Source of the DNA: an uncultured Clostridia bacterium
GTDB lineage: Bacteria; Bacillota; Clostridia; Lachnospirales; Lachnospiraceae
NCBI GenBank assembly: GCA_947385955.1
Contig: CANDNA010000007.1
Location: 80,748 to 144,747 of the forward strand
Reading direction: 5' to 3'
Length of the DNA: 64,000 nucleotides
The notes under the pieces were generated by a model, which was not told the DNA's origin, ran no database searches, and worked only from the letters and a program-made list of their open reading frames with translations. This document shows positions 1 to 9,442 of the stretch, piece after piece. The stretch's first letter is position 1. Every line of letters starts with the position of its first letter. Made by a program: the position numbers and the translations under genes.

Positions 1-2
1 AC

Positions 3-1238
3 AACCCGGATGTACTTAAAGTATGTCTTTCCAGTCTGCGGGAGCGGACAGAGCCGTGCGGGCTTTCTCTGGAGATCATTGTGGTGGACAATGGCAGCAG
101 CCCGGAGAACAAAGCCCTTTTGGAACGGATGGCAGAGCAGTATGACTTCCGGTATCTGTATGAGCCTATGCCTTTTAATTTTTCACGGATGTGTAATCTG
201 GGAATCAGCCAGGCGAAAGGCAGATTTCTGCTTCTGCTCAATGATGATATGGAAATCATAGATCCTCTGTGGCTGGTACGGCTCTGGGAGAAAGCCCGCC
301 TGGCCCATGTGGGGGCAGTGGGAGCCAAACTGCTCTATCCGGGCAGCGATCTGATCCAGCATGTGGGCATCACCAATCTGAAGGTGGGGCCGGCGCATAA
401 ACTGTTGAAGATGACGGACGAAAATTCCTATTATCATGGTCAGAACAGGCATACTTATGATATGATAGGAGTGACGGCCGCCTGTCTGATGGTGGAGAGG
501 CGTAAGTATGAGGAAGCGGGCCGGCTGTATGAAGGAATGGCGGTTTCCTACAATGATGTGGATTTTTGTTTTGCCCTTTATGAACTGGGGTATTATAATG
601 TATTAAGAAATGATGTGGTATTGTATCACCATGAATCGCTGAGCCGGGGGGATGACAATCTGTCCGACGAAAAATGGGCCAGGCTGCTGCAGGAAAAGGA
701 AACCTTATATCAAAGACACCCTTCCCTGCGGGGCTATGATCCGTTTTACAGCCGGAATCTGGCCGGGATTTCCAATGTGTACAATGCGGATTTTATGTAT
801 GAGTTTGAAAAGATGGACCATTATGTGAAGGTCAGACGGTGGAAAAAGCCGGAACCTTTACAGTGGGAAAACGGCTGTCTGACGGTGCATGTGGAGCATG
901 GCAGGCTGGAGAGGCGGCTGGAGATTACAGACAAAGACGAAGTATACTGGATTGAGGGCTGGTCTTATGTACTGGGAATGGATAATTGCCGCTACAGGCG
1001 CAGCCTTCTGCTGCATGGGGAGAAGGGCGGCATTTATGAAGTGCAGGTATTGACGCGGTATCGGAAAGATGTGACGGCTGTCCTGCCTGACCAGGTCAAT
1101 GTGGATCTGGCCGGTTTCGTATGCAGGATTCCCAGGTATGCGCTTTTGGAGGATACGTATACCATCTCCATGCTGGCAAGAGACAGATGTTCCCATCAGA
1201 AACTGTATCAAAAGACAGATAAGAGCTTTACGATCTAG
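3..1238 (+). CDS. Family-2 glycosyltransferase (5' end outside window)
   Basis: The frame is already open at base 3, before the first internal ATG at base 81, and reads a typical GT2 segment (EIIVVDNGS at bases 72-98), so the true start lies upstream. The GT-A fold is shown by VVDNGS, by the LLLLNDD motif (NDD at 240-248, the nucleotide-sugar/metal site), and by VSYNDVDFCFALYELGY in the acceptor half. About 130 C-terminal residues after the catalytic domain form an unassigned accessory domain. It is expected to add a sugar to a lipid-linked surface glycan on the cytoplasmic face. The next glycosyltransferase starts 8 bases downstream, so the two are probably co-transcribed. Donor and acceptor cannot be read from sequence. 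Confidence 0.85.
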   Translation, partial: NPDVLKVCLSSLRERTEPCGLSLEIIVVDNGSSPENKALLERMAEQYDFRYLYEPMPFNFSRMCNLGISQAKGRFLLLLNDDMEIIDPLWLVRLWEKARLAHVGAVGAKLLYPGSDLIQHVGITNLKVGPAHKLLKMTDENSYYHGQNRHTYDMIGVTAACLMVERRKYEEAGRLYEGMAVSYNDVDFCFALYELGYYNVLRNDVVLYHHESLSRGDDNLSDEKWARLLQEKETLYQRHPSLRGYDPFYSRNLAGISNVYNADFMYEFEKMDHYVKVRRWKKPEPLQWENGCLTVHVEHGRLERRLEITDKDEVYWIEGWSYVLGMDNCRYRRSLLLHGEKGGIYEVQVLTRYRKDVTAVLPDQVNVDLAGFVCRIPRYALLEDTYTISMLARDRCSHQKLYQKTDKSFTI

Positions 1239-1246
1239 GAGATGTT

Positions 1247-3247
1247 ATGGGCAATACGGAACAGGAAAACGGGGCGGCACAGTTATTGGAATATTACCGC
1301 CTGGCCTATGAAAAGGAAAAGGAAAAGAATACACTGCTTGCGGCCAGACTGGCGGATGCCCAGGCCCGGGCTGAGGATTTGGACTTTAAGCTGAAGCGGA
1401 TTAAAAACAACCCGGTCTGGAAGGCGTCCAAACCGCTTCGGAGCGTAATGCACTGGATGATCCGTATGAAAGACCGCATTGTGCGTCTGGGAAGCCCGCG
1501 GGGAATTGCCAGAAAGATAAAGAGCAAGCTGATCGAAAGAAAGGCTATGCGCCTTCACGGAAAAGCCAGCTTTCCTGACAGCCGCCAGCGGGAGGCTATG
1601 AAGAGGACAAAGTTTCCAAAGGATATTACCTTCAGTATTCTGGTGCCGCTGTACAATACACCCAGGCAGTTTTTGACAGAGATGATCGAGTCTGTCAGGG
1701 CGCAGACTTATGAAAAATGGGAACTGTGTCTTGCAGACGGCTCCGATGAGGAGCATAGCTATGTGGGGGAACTCTGCCGGAAATACAGTGCGGCAGATCA
1801 GCGGATCGTATATCGGAAACTGGAAAAAAACGAAGGGATTTCGGGCAATACAAACGAGTGTTATCGTATGGCCACAGGGCAGTATATTGCATTGTTTGAC
1901 CATGATGACATCCTGCATCCCAGTGTGCTGTTTGCCTATATGAAGGCCATCTGTGAGCAGGATGCAGATTATATTTACTGTGATGAGGCCACTTTTAAAA
2001 ACGGAAACATCGATCATATGATCACACTGCATTTCAAACCGGATTATGCCATTGACAATCTGCGGGCCAATAATTACATCTGTCATTTCAGTGCGTTTTC
2101 CAGAGAACTGCTGGAAGGGACGGAGTTGTTCCGCTCCGAATTTGACGGCAGCCAGGATCATGATATGATTCTGCGGCTGACCACCAGGGCCAGAAAGGTG
2201 GTGCATGTGCCGCAGCTTCTGTATTACTGGCGTTCCCATAAGGCCAGTGTGGCGTCGGATATCAGCGCCAAGCTGTACTGCATCGAATCGGCCAGAGGAG
2301 CCATTGCCGATCATCTGCGTGCCTGTGGCATGGAACATTTTGAGATTACCAGTACCAGGGCCTTTGAAACGATTTTCCGGATTCAGTATGAGCTGACCGG
2401 ATATCCCAAAGTGTCCATTGTGATTGCCAATAAAGACCATGCGGCGGATCTGAGCCGATGTGTCTCTTCCATACTGGACCGTTCCACCTATGAGAATTAT
2501 GAAATTATTATCGTGGAGAATAACAGTACTTCCAGAGAGATCAGGGAGTATTATGAGGAGATCGGAAAGCATCCGAAGGTTCGGATTGTGACATATGAAG
2601 GGGGATTTCATTATTCAAAAATCAATAATTTCGGCGCTTCCTTTGCAGAAGGGGAATTTCTGCTGCTTTTGAATAATGATACCCAGGTGATTACAGTCAA
2701 CTGGATAGAGGAGCTGCTGATGTACGGACAGCGCCGGGATGTGGGGGCTGTGGGAGCCAAGCTGTATTATGAGGACAAGACCATCCAGCATGCCGGAATC
2801 GTACTGGGCCTGGGGGCGCACCGTACAGCCGGACATACCCATTACCGGGTCAATATAGAAAATGTGGGATATATGGGCAGATTGTGTTATGCCCAGGACG
2901 TTTCTGCCGTAACAGGAGCCTGCCTTCTGGTGAGGAAAGAGTGGTTTGATGATCTGGGCGGACTGGATGAGAGCTTTGCAGTGGCGTTAAACGATGTGGA
3001 TTTCTGCCTGCGGCTGCGGGAAAAAGGGCTTTTGAATGTATTTACACCGTTTGCGGAGCTGTATCATTTTGAATCCAAATCCAGGGGGCTGGATGATTCC
3101 GATGAGCGGGCAGAGAGGTACAATGAGGAATCGGCCCGGTTCCGCCAGAAGTGGAAGGCGGTGCTGGAGGCGGGAGATCCTTATTACAATCCCAATTTTT
3201 CTCTTGACAGAAGCGATTTCAGTCTGCGTCTGCCAGAAGGGAAATAG
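1247..3247 (+). CDS. Two-domain family-2 glycosyltransferase
   Basis: This 666-residue protein carries two GT2 catalytic domains in tandem. Residues about 5-55 are Glu/Lys/Ala-rich and likely coiled coil, ending in NPVWKASKPLR, a segment common ahead of polysaccharide GT2 domains. The first domain begins near residue 128 (FSILVPLYNTP) and has DHDD at 218-221. The second begins near residue 385 (VSIVIANKDHAADLSRC) and has LLLLNNDTQV near 475. Such tandem enzymes usually add two residues or alternate linkages in rhamnan or teichoic-like polymers, but the sugars here are unknown. The start ATG follows GGAG (1239-1242), and the gene directly follows another GT2 gene. Confidence 0.88.
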   Translation: MGNTEQENGAAQLLEYYRLAYEKEKEKNTLLAARLADAQARAEDLDFKLKRIKNNPVWKASKPLRSVMHWMIRMKDRIVRLGSPRGIARKIKSKLIERKAMRLHGKASFPDSRQREAMKRTKFPKDITFSILVPLYNTPRQFLTEMIESVRAQTYEKWELCLADGSDEEHSYVGELCRKYSAADQRIVYRKLEKNEGISGNTNECYRMATGQYIALFDHDDILHPSVLFAYMKAICEQDADYIYCDEATFKNGNIDHMITLHFKPDYAIDNLRANNYICHFSAFSRELLEGTELFRSEFDGSQDHDMILRLTTRARKVVHVPQLLYYWRSHKASVASDISAKLYCIESARGAIADHLRACGMEHFEITSTRAFETIFRIQYELTGYPKVSIVIANKDHAADLSRCVSSILDRSTYENYEIIIVENNSTSREIREYYEEIGKHPKVRIVTYEGGFHYSKINNFGASFAEGEFLLLLNNDTQVITVNWIEELLMYGQRRDVGAVGAKLYYEDKTIQHAGIVLGLGAHRTAGHTHYRVNIENVGYMGRLCYAQDVSAVTGACLLVRKEWFDDLGGLDESFAVALNDVDFCLRLREKGLLNVFTPFAELYHFESKSRGLDDSDERAERYNEESARFRQKWKAVLEAGDPYYNPNFSLDRSDFSLRLPEGK

Positions 3248-3391
3248 AAACAGGACAGAAACCTGCTTTGCAGGATTCTCCGCCCGGAGCAGGGCAGGAA
3301 CCCTCACTGCTCCGGTGCGATACAGGTCTGCCGGTTGCCGGAGGATAACGGGCGGACTTCAAAATTTAAAGATCAAACAGGAGGTAGGGCA

Positions 3392-5125
3392 ATGAGTTAC
3401 AAGGAGGAGTTACAATTCTGGCTGGAGGATTCTTATTTTGATGAGGAAACCAAACAGGAGCTGCGGGCGATCCAGGACAATGAAGCGGAGGCAGAGGACC
3501 GGTTTTATAAGGAACTGGAATTCGGTACAGGAGGGCTGCGGGGTGTCATCGGCGCGGGAACCAACCGTATGAATATTTATACGGTCAGGAAAGCCACCCA
3601 GGGTCTTGCCAATTATATTTTAAAGAAAGGCGGCAAAGAAAAGGGCATTGCCATTGCCTATGATTCCAGGCTGATGTCTCCTGAATTTGCCGATGAGGCG
3701 GCGCTTTGTATGGCGGCCAACGGCATTAAGGCGTATGTGTTTGAATCCCTGCGTCCCACACCGGAGCTTTCCTTTGCACTGCGTAAGCTGGGCTGCATTT
3801 CCGGTATCGTAGTCACGGCCAGCCACAATCCGCCGGAATACAACGGATATAAGGTATACTGGGAGGACGGCGCACAGGTAACGGCGCCCAAAGATAAGGA
3901 GATCATCGAAGAGGTAAAGGCGGTAACCGATTATCATACGGTGAAAACGATGGACAAGGCCCAGGCTCAGGCAGAGGGACTCTATGAGGTCATTGGAAAA
4001 GAGATCGACGATGCTTATATGGAAGAACTGAAAAAGCAGATTCTCCATCCGGAAGTGATCAAAGAGATGGCCGATGACATCAGAATCGTGTACACACCGT
4101 TCCACGGCACAGGCAATCTGCCGGTAAGACGGATTCTGTCCGAGCTGGGATTCAAGCATGTGTACGTGGTACCGGAACAGGAACTGCCGGATCCTGAGTT
4201 TACTACGCTGGATTATCCCAATCCGGAGGACCCCAAGGCATTTACGCTGGCACTGAAACTGGCAAAGGAGAAAGATGCCGACATCGTACTGGCTACCGAT
4301 CCGGATGCAGACCGCCTGGGCATCTATGCAAAGGATACAAAAACGGGAGAGTATGTTTCCTTTACCGGAAATATGTCCGGTATGCTGATTGCGGAATATA
4401 TTCTGCGGGAGCGGACGGCAACGGGAACCATGCCTGAAAATCCGGCTCTTGTAACCACGATCGTTACCACCAATATGGCAAAGGCCATTTCCGACCGGTA
4501 CCATGTAAAATGTATTGAAGTGCTGACCGGATTTAAGTTTATCGGTGAGCAGATCAAGCTGTTCGAGCAGACCGGCTGCAATAATTATGTATTCGGCCTG
4601 GAAGAAAGCTATGGCTGTCTGGCAGGTACCCATGCAAGGGACAAAGATGCGGTCGTGGCTGTTATGTGTCTGTGTGAGGCGGCCGCATGGTGCAAAAAGC
4701 ATGGCATTACACTGTGGGACCAGATGCTGAAATTATATGAGCAATACGGATATTACAAAGAGAGCCAGTATGCCATTACCTTAAAAGGCATTGACGGTTC
4801 CAGACAGATTGCAGAGATTATGGACCGTCTCAGAAGCAATCCGCCGAAGGAATTTGGAGACCTGAAGGTGACAAAGCTGCGTGACTATGAGAACAATGTG
4901 GTAACGGATATGGCAACAGGCGAAAAATCCGAAACCGGCCTGCCCAAATCCAATGTACTGTATTTTGACCTGACCAATGATTCCTGGTGCTGTGCAAGGC
5001 CCTCCGGAACAGAACCCAAGATCAAATTCTATATGGGCGTGAGAGGGGAAGATCTTGCGGATGCACAGGCAAAGGTGGAAGCGCTGACCGACGCACTGAA
5101 AAAGAAACTGGATGAAGGAAAATAA
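3392..5125 (+). CDS. pgcA: Phosphohexomutase (alpha-phosphoglucomutase/phosphomannomutase)
   Basis: This enzyme of about 577 residues interconverts hexose-6-phosphate and hexose-1-phosphate, feeding NDP-sugar synthesis for the surrounding glycosyltransferases. All four family loops are visible: the phosphoserine loop TASHNPPEYNGYK, the metal loop DPDADRLG, the sugar-binding loop GLEESYG and the phosphate-binding loop RPSGTEPKIKFY. Length and order match the long Firmicutes PgcA type rather than the roughly 450-residue ManB or GlmM types. The ATG at 3392 is chosen over an upstream in-frame ATG at 3335 because GGAGG sits at 3380-3384. Glucose versus mannose preference is not readable, so the symbol is provisional. 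Confidence 0.9.
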   Translation: MSYKEELQFWLEDSYFDEETKQELRAIQDNEAEAEDRFYKELEFGTGGLRGVIGAGTNRMNIYTVRKATQGLANYILKKGGKEKGIAIAYDSRLMSPEFADEAALCMAANGIKAYVFESLRPTPELSFALRKLGCISGIVVTASHNPPEYNGYKVYWEDGAQVTAPKDKEIIEEVKAVTDYHTVKTMDKAQAQAEGLYEVIGKEIDDAYMEELKKQILHPEVIKEMADDIRIVYTPFHGTGNLPVRRILSELGFKHVYVVPEQELPDPEFTTLDYPNPEDPKAFTLALKLAKEKDADIVLATDPDADRLGIYAKDTKTGEYVSFTGNMSGMLIAEYILRERTATGTMPENPALVTTIVTTNMAKAISDRYHVKCIEVLTGFKFIGEQIKLFEQTGCNNYVFGLEESYGCLAGTHARDKDAVVAVMCLCEAAAWCKKHGITLWDQMLKLYEQYGYYKESQYAITLKGIDGSRQIAEIMDRLRSNPPKEFGDLKVTKLRDYENNVVTDMATGEKSETGLPKSNVLYFDLTNDSWCCARPSGTEPKIKFYMGVRGEDLADAQAKVEALTDALKKKLDEGK

Positions 5126-5137
5126 AGACAGAATACT

Positions 5138-5566
5138 ATGAAAAAATTAGTGGATCAGATTTTGAAGTTCGGGGTCGTGGGATTTCTTGCATTTTTTATT
5201 GATTTTGGCATTTTTAAACTGCTTTCCGGCGTACTTGGCGTACACTACCTGGTGGCCAATTTCTTCGGGTTTACGATTTCGCTTATTTTTAATTATGTTG
5301 CCAGCATGACTTTTGTATTTGAACGGAAGGAAAATGCGGACAGGCGGACGGAATTTGTGATTTTTACCGTGTTGAGCGTGATCGGGCTTTTGCTGAATGA
5401 GCTGATTATCTTTCTCTGCATCGAAGGGATCTATCTGAAAATCCCTTATCTGGCGGCGAATATGAGCAGGCAGTGGGCGGAAACTTTTGGAAAAATTGTT
5501 GCCACAGGTATTGTTATGGTTTATAATTTCATAACGAGAAAAATTTTTCTGGAAAAGAAAGCGTAG
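5138..5566 (+). CDS. GtrA-like membrane protein
   Basis: This small protein of 142 residues has four hydrophobic segments and an N-terminal GtrA signature (LKFGVVGFLAFFIDFGIFKLL broken by short polar turns). A second conserved stretch near residue 45 (FGFTISLIFNYVASMTFVF) is also typical. GtrA-family proteins are thought to flip polyprenyl-phosphate-linked sugars across the membrane for extracytoplasmic glycosylation. Its position between a hexose-phosphate mutase and more glycosyltransferases supports such a role, which remains an inference. No strong ribosome site precedes the start; translation may be coupled to the mutase gene 12 bases upstream. Confidence 0.8.
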   Translation: MKKLVDQILKFGVVGFLAFFIDFGIFKLLSGVLGVHYLVANFFGFTISLIFNYVASMTFVFERKENADRRTEFVIFTVLSVIGLLLNELIIFLCIEGIYLKIPYLAANMSRQWAETFGKIVATGIVMVYNFITRKIFLEKKA

Positions 5567-5570
5567 AGAA

Positions 5571-6302
5571 ATGAGGGAAAGACAGAGAACATACAGACAT
5601 GAATACAAGTTCCTGATCGATGAAAGAGAAGAGGCCCTTTTGTATTACCGTCTGAAAAATCTGATCCCATTGGATGCTCATGCAGGGGAACAGGGACATT
5701 ACTGGATCCGGAGCGTTTATTTTGACGATTATCGGGACAGTTGTTTCCGGCAGAATGAGGATGGCATCAATGAACGGGCAAAGTACCGGATCAGGATTTA
5801 TGATGTATCCGACCGGAGCATCCGGCTGGAGCGTAAAAGCAAAAAAAACGGTATGACCTGCAAGGAGTCCGCACCTCTGACGAGAGCGCAGTGTGAAATG
5901 CTCCTGAAGGGCATCCCGTTTCCTTTGGATATGCAGGATCCGGCTTCCTGCCCCGAGGTGCTGCAGCAGTTTCTGGCGCTGATGCGTTTTCGGGGAATGC
6001 GGGCAAAATCCATTGTGGAGTATGAGCGGGTCCCGTTTGTTTATCCGGAGGGCAATGTACGGATTACCTTTGACAGAAATATGACATCCTCGCTGCAGAC
6101 AGACTGCTTTTTTGAGCAGGACAACCTGCGTTATCCCATGCTTTCCAGAGGACAGCTTTTGATGGAAGTAAAGTTCGATGCATACTTTCCTTCCTTTATC
6201 AAAGAAAAACTGGAAATCGGCAGATTGCAGCAGACGAGCTTCTCAAAATATTATTTAAGCAGAAAATATACAGTTTCCTGCGCAGGAGGTAGGTTAAGAT
6301 GA
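5571..6302 (+). CDS. VTC-domain protein (polyphosphate polymerase-like)
   Basis: This 243-residue protein begins RHEYKFLIDEREEALLYYRL and contains an alternating pattern of basic and acidic beta strands (YFDDYRDSCF, AKYRIRIYD, IRLERKSKKNG, ILMEVKFD-like near the end). This is characteristic of the tunnel-fold VTC domain that in yeast makes polyphosphate from ATP. The following gene encodes a DUF4956 membrane protein and overlaps it by four bases (ATGA). This pairing is widespread in Firmicutes. Whether the product is polyphosphate in bacteria is not established by the sequence. It may be unrelated to the glycan genes around it. Confidence 0.8.
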   Translation: MRERQRTYRHEYKFLIDEREEALLYYRLKNLIPLDAHAGEQGHYWIRSVYFDDYRDSCFRQNEDGINERAKYRIRIYDVSDRSIRLERKSKKNGMTCKESAPLTRAQCEMLLKGIPFPLDMQDPASCPEVLQQFLALMRFRGMRAKSIVEYERVPFVYPEGNVRITFDRNMTSSLQTDCFFEQDNLRYPMLSRGQLLMEVKFDAYFPSFIKEKLEIGRLQQTSFSKYYLSRKYTVSCAGGRLR

Positions 6303-6973
6303 GTTTCAGAGACATAATCAAAAAATCTGTATTGCAGAGCTTTACAGGCAGCAGCATAACTACAACAACCGTATGCGTCACATTGGGAATTACTGTGATT
6401 CTGGCACTTTATATTTTTGCAGTGTATTATCTTTCCACGAGAAAGACATTCTATAATAAGACGTTCAATGTATCCCTGGCCGCCATTTCTGTGATTACCG
6501 CCAGCATCATTCTGGCGATGCAGTCCAATCTGGCGATTTCCCTGGGTATGGTAGGCGCTCTTTCTATTGTACGTTTCAGGACAGCCGTAAAGGACCCCAA
6601 GGATCTGGTGTTTCTGTTCTGGTCCATCAGTGTGGGAATTATATGCGGAGCGGGGATTTTTGAGATTGCAGTGATTTCTTCCCTGATCGTTACGATCGGG
6701 CTGTTTGTACTGGAACTGACACCTGTGGGCTATGCGGGAGGGATTCTTGTTATTAACTGTAACTCTCTGGACCAGGAAGCGGAGATTATGGAGATCGTAA
6801 AAGCGGGCAGTAAAAAACCTTCTGTGAAATCCAGAAATGCGTCAGTGGCAGGTGTGGATTTTGTCATTGAATGCAGGGCAAAAGAACCTTCGCAGATGCT
6901 GCAGAAATTGCAGGCTCTGGAAGGGGTAAGCGGTGTAGCGTTGATGGAACATGATGGAGAAGTTAATTTCTGA
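6299..6973 (+). CDS. DUF4956 membrane protein
   Basis: This 224-residue protein has three or four predicted membrane helices in the first 140 residues, separated by the conserved loop MVGALSIVRFRTAVKDPKD, which is the hallmark of DUF4956. A cytosolic ACT/ferredoxin-like tail of about 80 residues follows. Its start overlaps the stop of the VTC-domain gene, so the two are translationally coupled and probably form a functional pair. The ribosome site GGAGG (6286-6290) is 8 bases before the ATG. Biochemical function is unknown; transport or extrusion of the partner's product is a reasonable inference. Confidence 0.8.
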   Translation: MSFRDIIKKSVLQSFTGSSITTTTVCVTLGITVILALYIFAVYYLSTRKTFYNKTFNVSLAAISVITASIILAMQSNLAISLGMVGALSIVRFRTAVKDPKDLVFLFWSISVGIICGAGIFEIAVISSLIVTIGLFVLELTPVGYAGGILVINCNSLDQEAEIMEIVKAGSKKPSVKSRNASVAGVDFVIECRAKEPSQMLQKLQALEGVSGVALMEHDGEVNF

Positions 6974-6994
6974 TTTAATAAGAGATCAAAGATG

Positions 6995-7026
6995 AAATTG
7001 GATTCTGCAGACGCAGAATCCAATTT
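6995..7026. other. Perfect 14-bp inverted repeat (stem-loop)
   Basis: Bases 6995-7008 and 7013-7026 are exact reverse complements separated by a 4-base loop. The hairpin lies between the DUF4956 gene and the next glycosyltransferase. Few T residues follow on either strand, so it is an imperfect terminator at best. It may act as an mRNA stabiliser or attenuator within the operon. Confidence 0.75.
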
Positions 7027-7062
7027 GTTCTGACAGTAAAAATTTGCGGAAGGGAGTTGGAA

Positions 7063-8355
7063 ATGGCCAAAACGGTAAGTCGATCCAATTTGAAAAAAGC
7101 ATACCGGTATTGCAGAAAAAATGGCGTTGTTCCGACTTTTTATGCCGCGTTGGAGCGGATACTGGATCAAAACATGCGTTATGAAAAACGGATCATAACA
7201 GAAGAGGAGCTGGCGGCCCAGAGGAATACCGTATGGGAAGAACCGGAATGCTTCAGTATCCTGGTACCTGCCTATGAAACAAAACTGCAGCATTTTCATG
7301 AAATGGTTGACTCTGTCTTGACACAGACCTATGGGGGGTTTGAATTAATCATTGCGGATGCCAGCCCTTCGGATAAACTGCGGGAAGAACTGAAATACTA
7401 TAATGACAGCCGTATCCGTTATCTGAAACTGGCCGGGAACAATGGAATTTCGGAAAATACCAATGCGGCTTTAAAGGAAGCGAAAGGCAGTTATATCGGT
7501 CTGCTGGATCATGATGATGTATTGGAAAAGGATGCATTGTACCGTATGATGGAGGCCATCGAAAAGGGAAGAGCCGGGACAGGCAGGGCGCCTGGGCTGC
7601 TCTATTCCGATGAGGATAAATGCGACGATGCCATGACCAGTTTTTATGAGCCGCATTTAAAAGCCGGGTTCAATCTGGATCTGCTGCTCAGTAATAATTA
7701 TATCTGCCATTTTCTGGTGATGGAAGCGCAGCTCATGCGGTCACTTGGCCTGCGCCGGGAATATGACGGGGCACAGGATCATGACCTGGTGCTGCGGGCC
7801 GTGGGCCGTCTGCAGCAGGAGGAGATTGTGCACATTCCCCATATTCTGTATCACTGGCGGTGCCATACAGGATCCACATCGGAAAATCCTGAAAGTAAAA
7901 TGTATGCTTATGAGGCGGGCAAAGCGGCGGTAGAGGATTTTTGCCGTCAGCGGGGCTGGCAGGTGCGGGTAAGCCATACCCGGCATCTGGGATTTTTCCG
8001 GGTGGAATACGAGGGTGATATCTTTTGCCAGCGTCCGGAACTGGCGGCAGTGGGCGGACGGATCATCCGCCGGGGACGGATTGCGGGCGGCGCTTACGGA
8101 GAGGACGGACAGATACTGTACCGGGGCCTGTTCCGGTATTTCAGCGGTTATATGCACCGGGCAGTCCTGCAGCAGGATGCGGCTGCGGTCGATCTGCGCT
8201 GCTGCAGAGTGCGGCCTGAGCTTTTGACGCTCCGGGAACGTGTACAGAAGGAAGAGCCGGAGCCGGAAGCGGCCAGTCTCAGATTTGGCAGGGAAGCGGC
8301 GGCACAGGGATATCTGATTCTCTGGGATCCGTTGTGGGAACAGGGACAGGAATAG
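7063..8355 (+). CDS. Family-2 glycosyltransferase
   Basis: This enzyme of 430 residues is a single-domain GT2. FSILVPAYET opens the GT-A fold near residue 64, DHDD lies at 149-152, and GAQDHDLVLRAVGR is the acceptor-side motif. It closely resembles the first domain of the two-domain enzyme encoded at 1247-3247 (shared NGISENTN, SNNYICHF and HILYHWR patterns), suggesting duplication. The C-terminal 100 residues are Arg/Gly rich and unassigned. The ATG at 7063 is preferred to a TTG at 7057 because GGAAGGGA ends at 7054. Sugar specificity is unknown. Confidence 0.85.
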   Translation: MAKTVSRSNLKKAYRYCRKNGVVPTFYAALERILDQNMRYEKRIITEEELAAQRNTVWEEPECFSILVPAYETKLQHFHEMVDSVLTQTYGGFELIIADASPSDKLREELKYYNDSRIRYLKLAGNNGISENTNAALKEAKGSYIGLLDHDDVLEKDALYRMMEAIEKGRAGTGRAPGLLYSDEDKCDDAMTSFYEPHLKAGFNLDLLLSNNYICHFLVMEAQLMRSLGLRREYDGAQDHDLVLRAVGRLQQEEIVHIPHILYHWRCHTGSTSENPESKMYAYEAGKAAVEDFCRQRGWQVRVSHTRHLGFFRVEYEGDIFCQRPELAAVGGRIIRRGRIAGGAYGEDGQILYRGLFRYFSGYMHRAVLQQDAAAVDLRCCRVRPELLTLRERVQKEEPEPEAASLRFGREAAAQGYLILWDPLWEQGQE

Positions 8356-8373
8356 GAAACAGGAGCGGCAGTG

Positions 8374-9372
8374 ATGGGGGAAGCGGGAAATCAAAAAACA
8401 GGAATTGACACGACGGTGATCATACCCAATCTGAATGGCATGAGCTATCTGAAAAACTGCCTGGATTCGCTGCTGGCCTGTGAGGAGAGGACATTTCCGG
8501 TGATCGTCGTGGACAATGGTTCCACAGACGGGAGCCAGGATTTCATCCGCCGGGAGTATCCGGCGGTGGATCTGGTCTGCTTTCCGGAGAACCGGGGGTT
8601 TTCCGCTGCGGTCAATGCGGGTATACGGAAAGCCCGGACTGCCTGTGTCATTCTTCTGAACAATGACACTGAGGTGGAAACGCATTTTGTAAGCAGATTG
8701 ACCAAAGCAGTCAGCAAGAAAGGATATTATTTTTCGGCGGGTGCCAGAATGGTGACCCTGTCCGATCCCCGGATAATTGATGATGCGGGGGATTATTACT
8801 GTGTACTGGGATGGGCCTTTGCCAGAGGAAAGGGAAAGCCGCGGGAGCGGTATGAGAAGCCATGCAGTGTTTTTGCAGCCTGCGGCGGCGCGGCCATTTA
8901 CCGGACAAACGTGCTGCGGGAACTGGGATTGTTTGACGAAGCGTTTTTTGCATATCTGGAGGATATTGACATAGGATACCGGGCAAAGCTGCAGGGCTAT
9001 GTGAACCGGTTTGAACCGGGAGCCGTGGTGCGTCATGCGGGAAGCGCCTCTTCCGGTTCCCGGTACAATGCGTTCAAAGTCCGGCTTTCTTCCAGGAACA
9101 GCGTGTATCTGCCGCTGAAGCATATGCCTTTGCCACAGCTTTTACTGAATCTGCCGTTTCTTCTGTGCGGTTATTTCCTGAAATTCCTTTTTTTTATGAA
9201 AAAGGGATTTGGCTCTGTCTATCTGGAGGGACTGGGAAAGGGCCTGCAGATGGGGCTGCAGGAGAGAAAAAAGACATCTGCAGGACTGATGAAAAGCAGA
9301 CGGCCGGGGGTATATCTGCGGATAGAAGGCGAACTTTTATACAACCTGCTGCTGCGGCTGTTTTTCTGTTAA
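8374..9372 (+). CDS. Family-2 glycosyltransferase, rhamnosyltransferase-like
   Basis: This 332-residue GT2 enzyme opens with TVIIPNLNGMSYLKNCL, has VIVVDNGSTDGS for nucleotide binding, NND at residues 96-98 and FFAYLEDIDIGYRAKL in the acceptor half. This arrangement is seen in WbbL/RfbF-type rhamnosyltransferases. A hydrophobic helix near residue 260 (LLLNLPFLLCGYFLKFLFF) suggests membrane association through the C-terminus. The ATG at 8374 lies 8 bases after AGGAG and is favoured over the adjacent GTG at 8371. It ends 70 bases before the sugar-phosphate transferase gene, with a promoter between them. Confidence 0.85.
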   Translation: MGEAGNQKTGIDTTVIIPNLNGMSYLKNCLDSLLACEERTFPVIVVDNGSTDGSQDFIRREYPAVDLVCFPENRGFSAAVNAGIRKARTACVILLNNDTEVETHFVSRLTKAVSKKGYYFSAGARMVTLSDPRIIDDAGDYYCVLGWAFARGKGKPRERYEKPCSVFAACGGAAIYRTNVLRELGLFDEAFFAYLEDIDIGYRAKLQGYVNRFEPGAVVRHAGSASSGSRYNAFKVRLSSRNSVYLPLKHMPLPQLLLNLPFLLCGYFLKFLFFMKKGFGSVYLEGLGKGLQMGLQERKKTSAGLMKSRRPGVYLRIEGELLYNLLLRLFFC

Positions 9373-9384
9373 GAAAAATTTAAG

Positions 9385-9413
9385 TTGTACTTTTTGTAAT
9401 AATATTGTAATAT
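9385..9413 (+). promoter_or_regulatory. Vegetative promoter for the sugar transferase gene
   Basis: TTGTAC at 9385-9390 and TAATAT at 9408-9413 are separated by exactly 17 bases, in an AT-rich gap after the preceding stop codon. It is a good sigma-A-type match and would start RNA about 25 bases before the coding start at 9443. Confidence 0.6.
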
Positions 9414-9442
9414 GTTATGAGGATGGGAGAACCGATGCCGTT

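Noticed and set aside
1283..2611. Long minus-strand open frame opposite the two-domain glycosyltransferase gene
   Set aside because: It mirrors the plus-strand gene, has no ribosome site or recognisable protein pattern, and the plus strand has clear GT2 motifs.
7741..9123. 460-codon minus-strand frame across two glycosyltransferase genes
   Set aside because: It spans the stop/start junction of two well-supported GT2 genes and is an antisense shadow of GC-rich codons.
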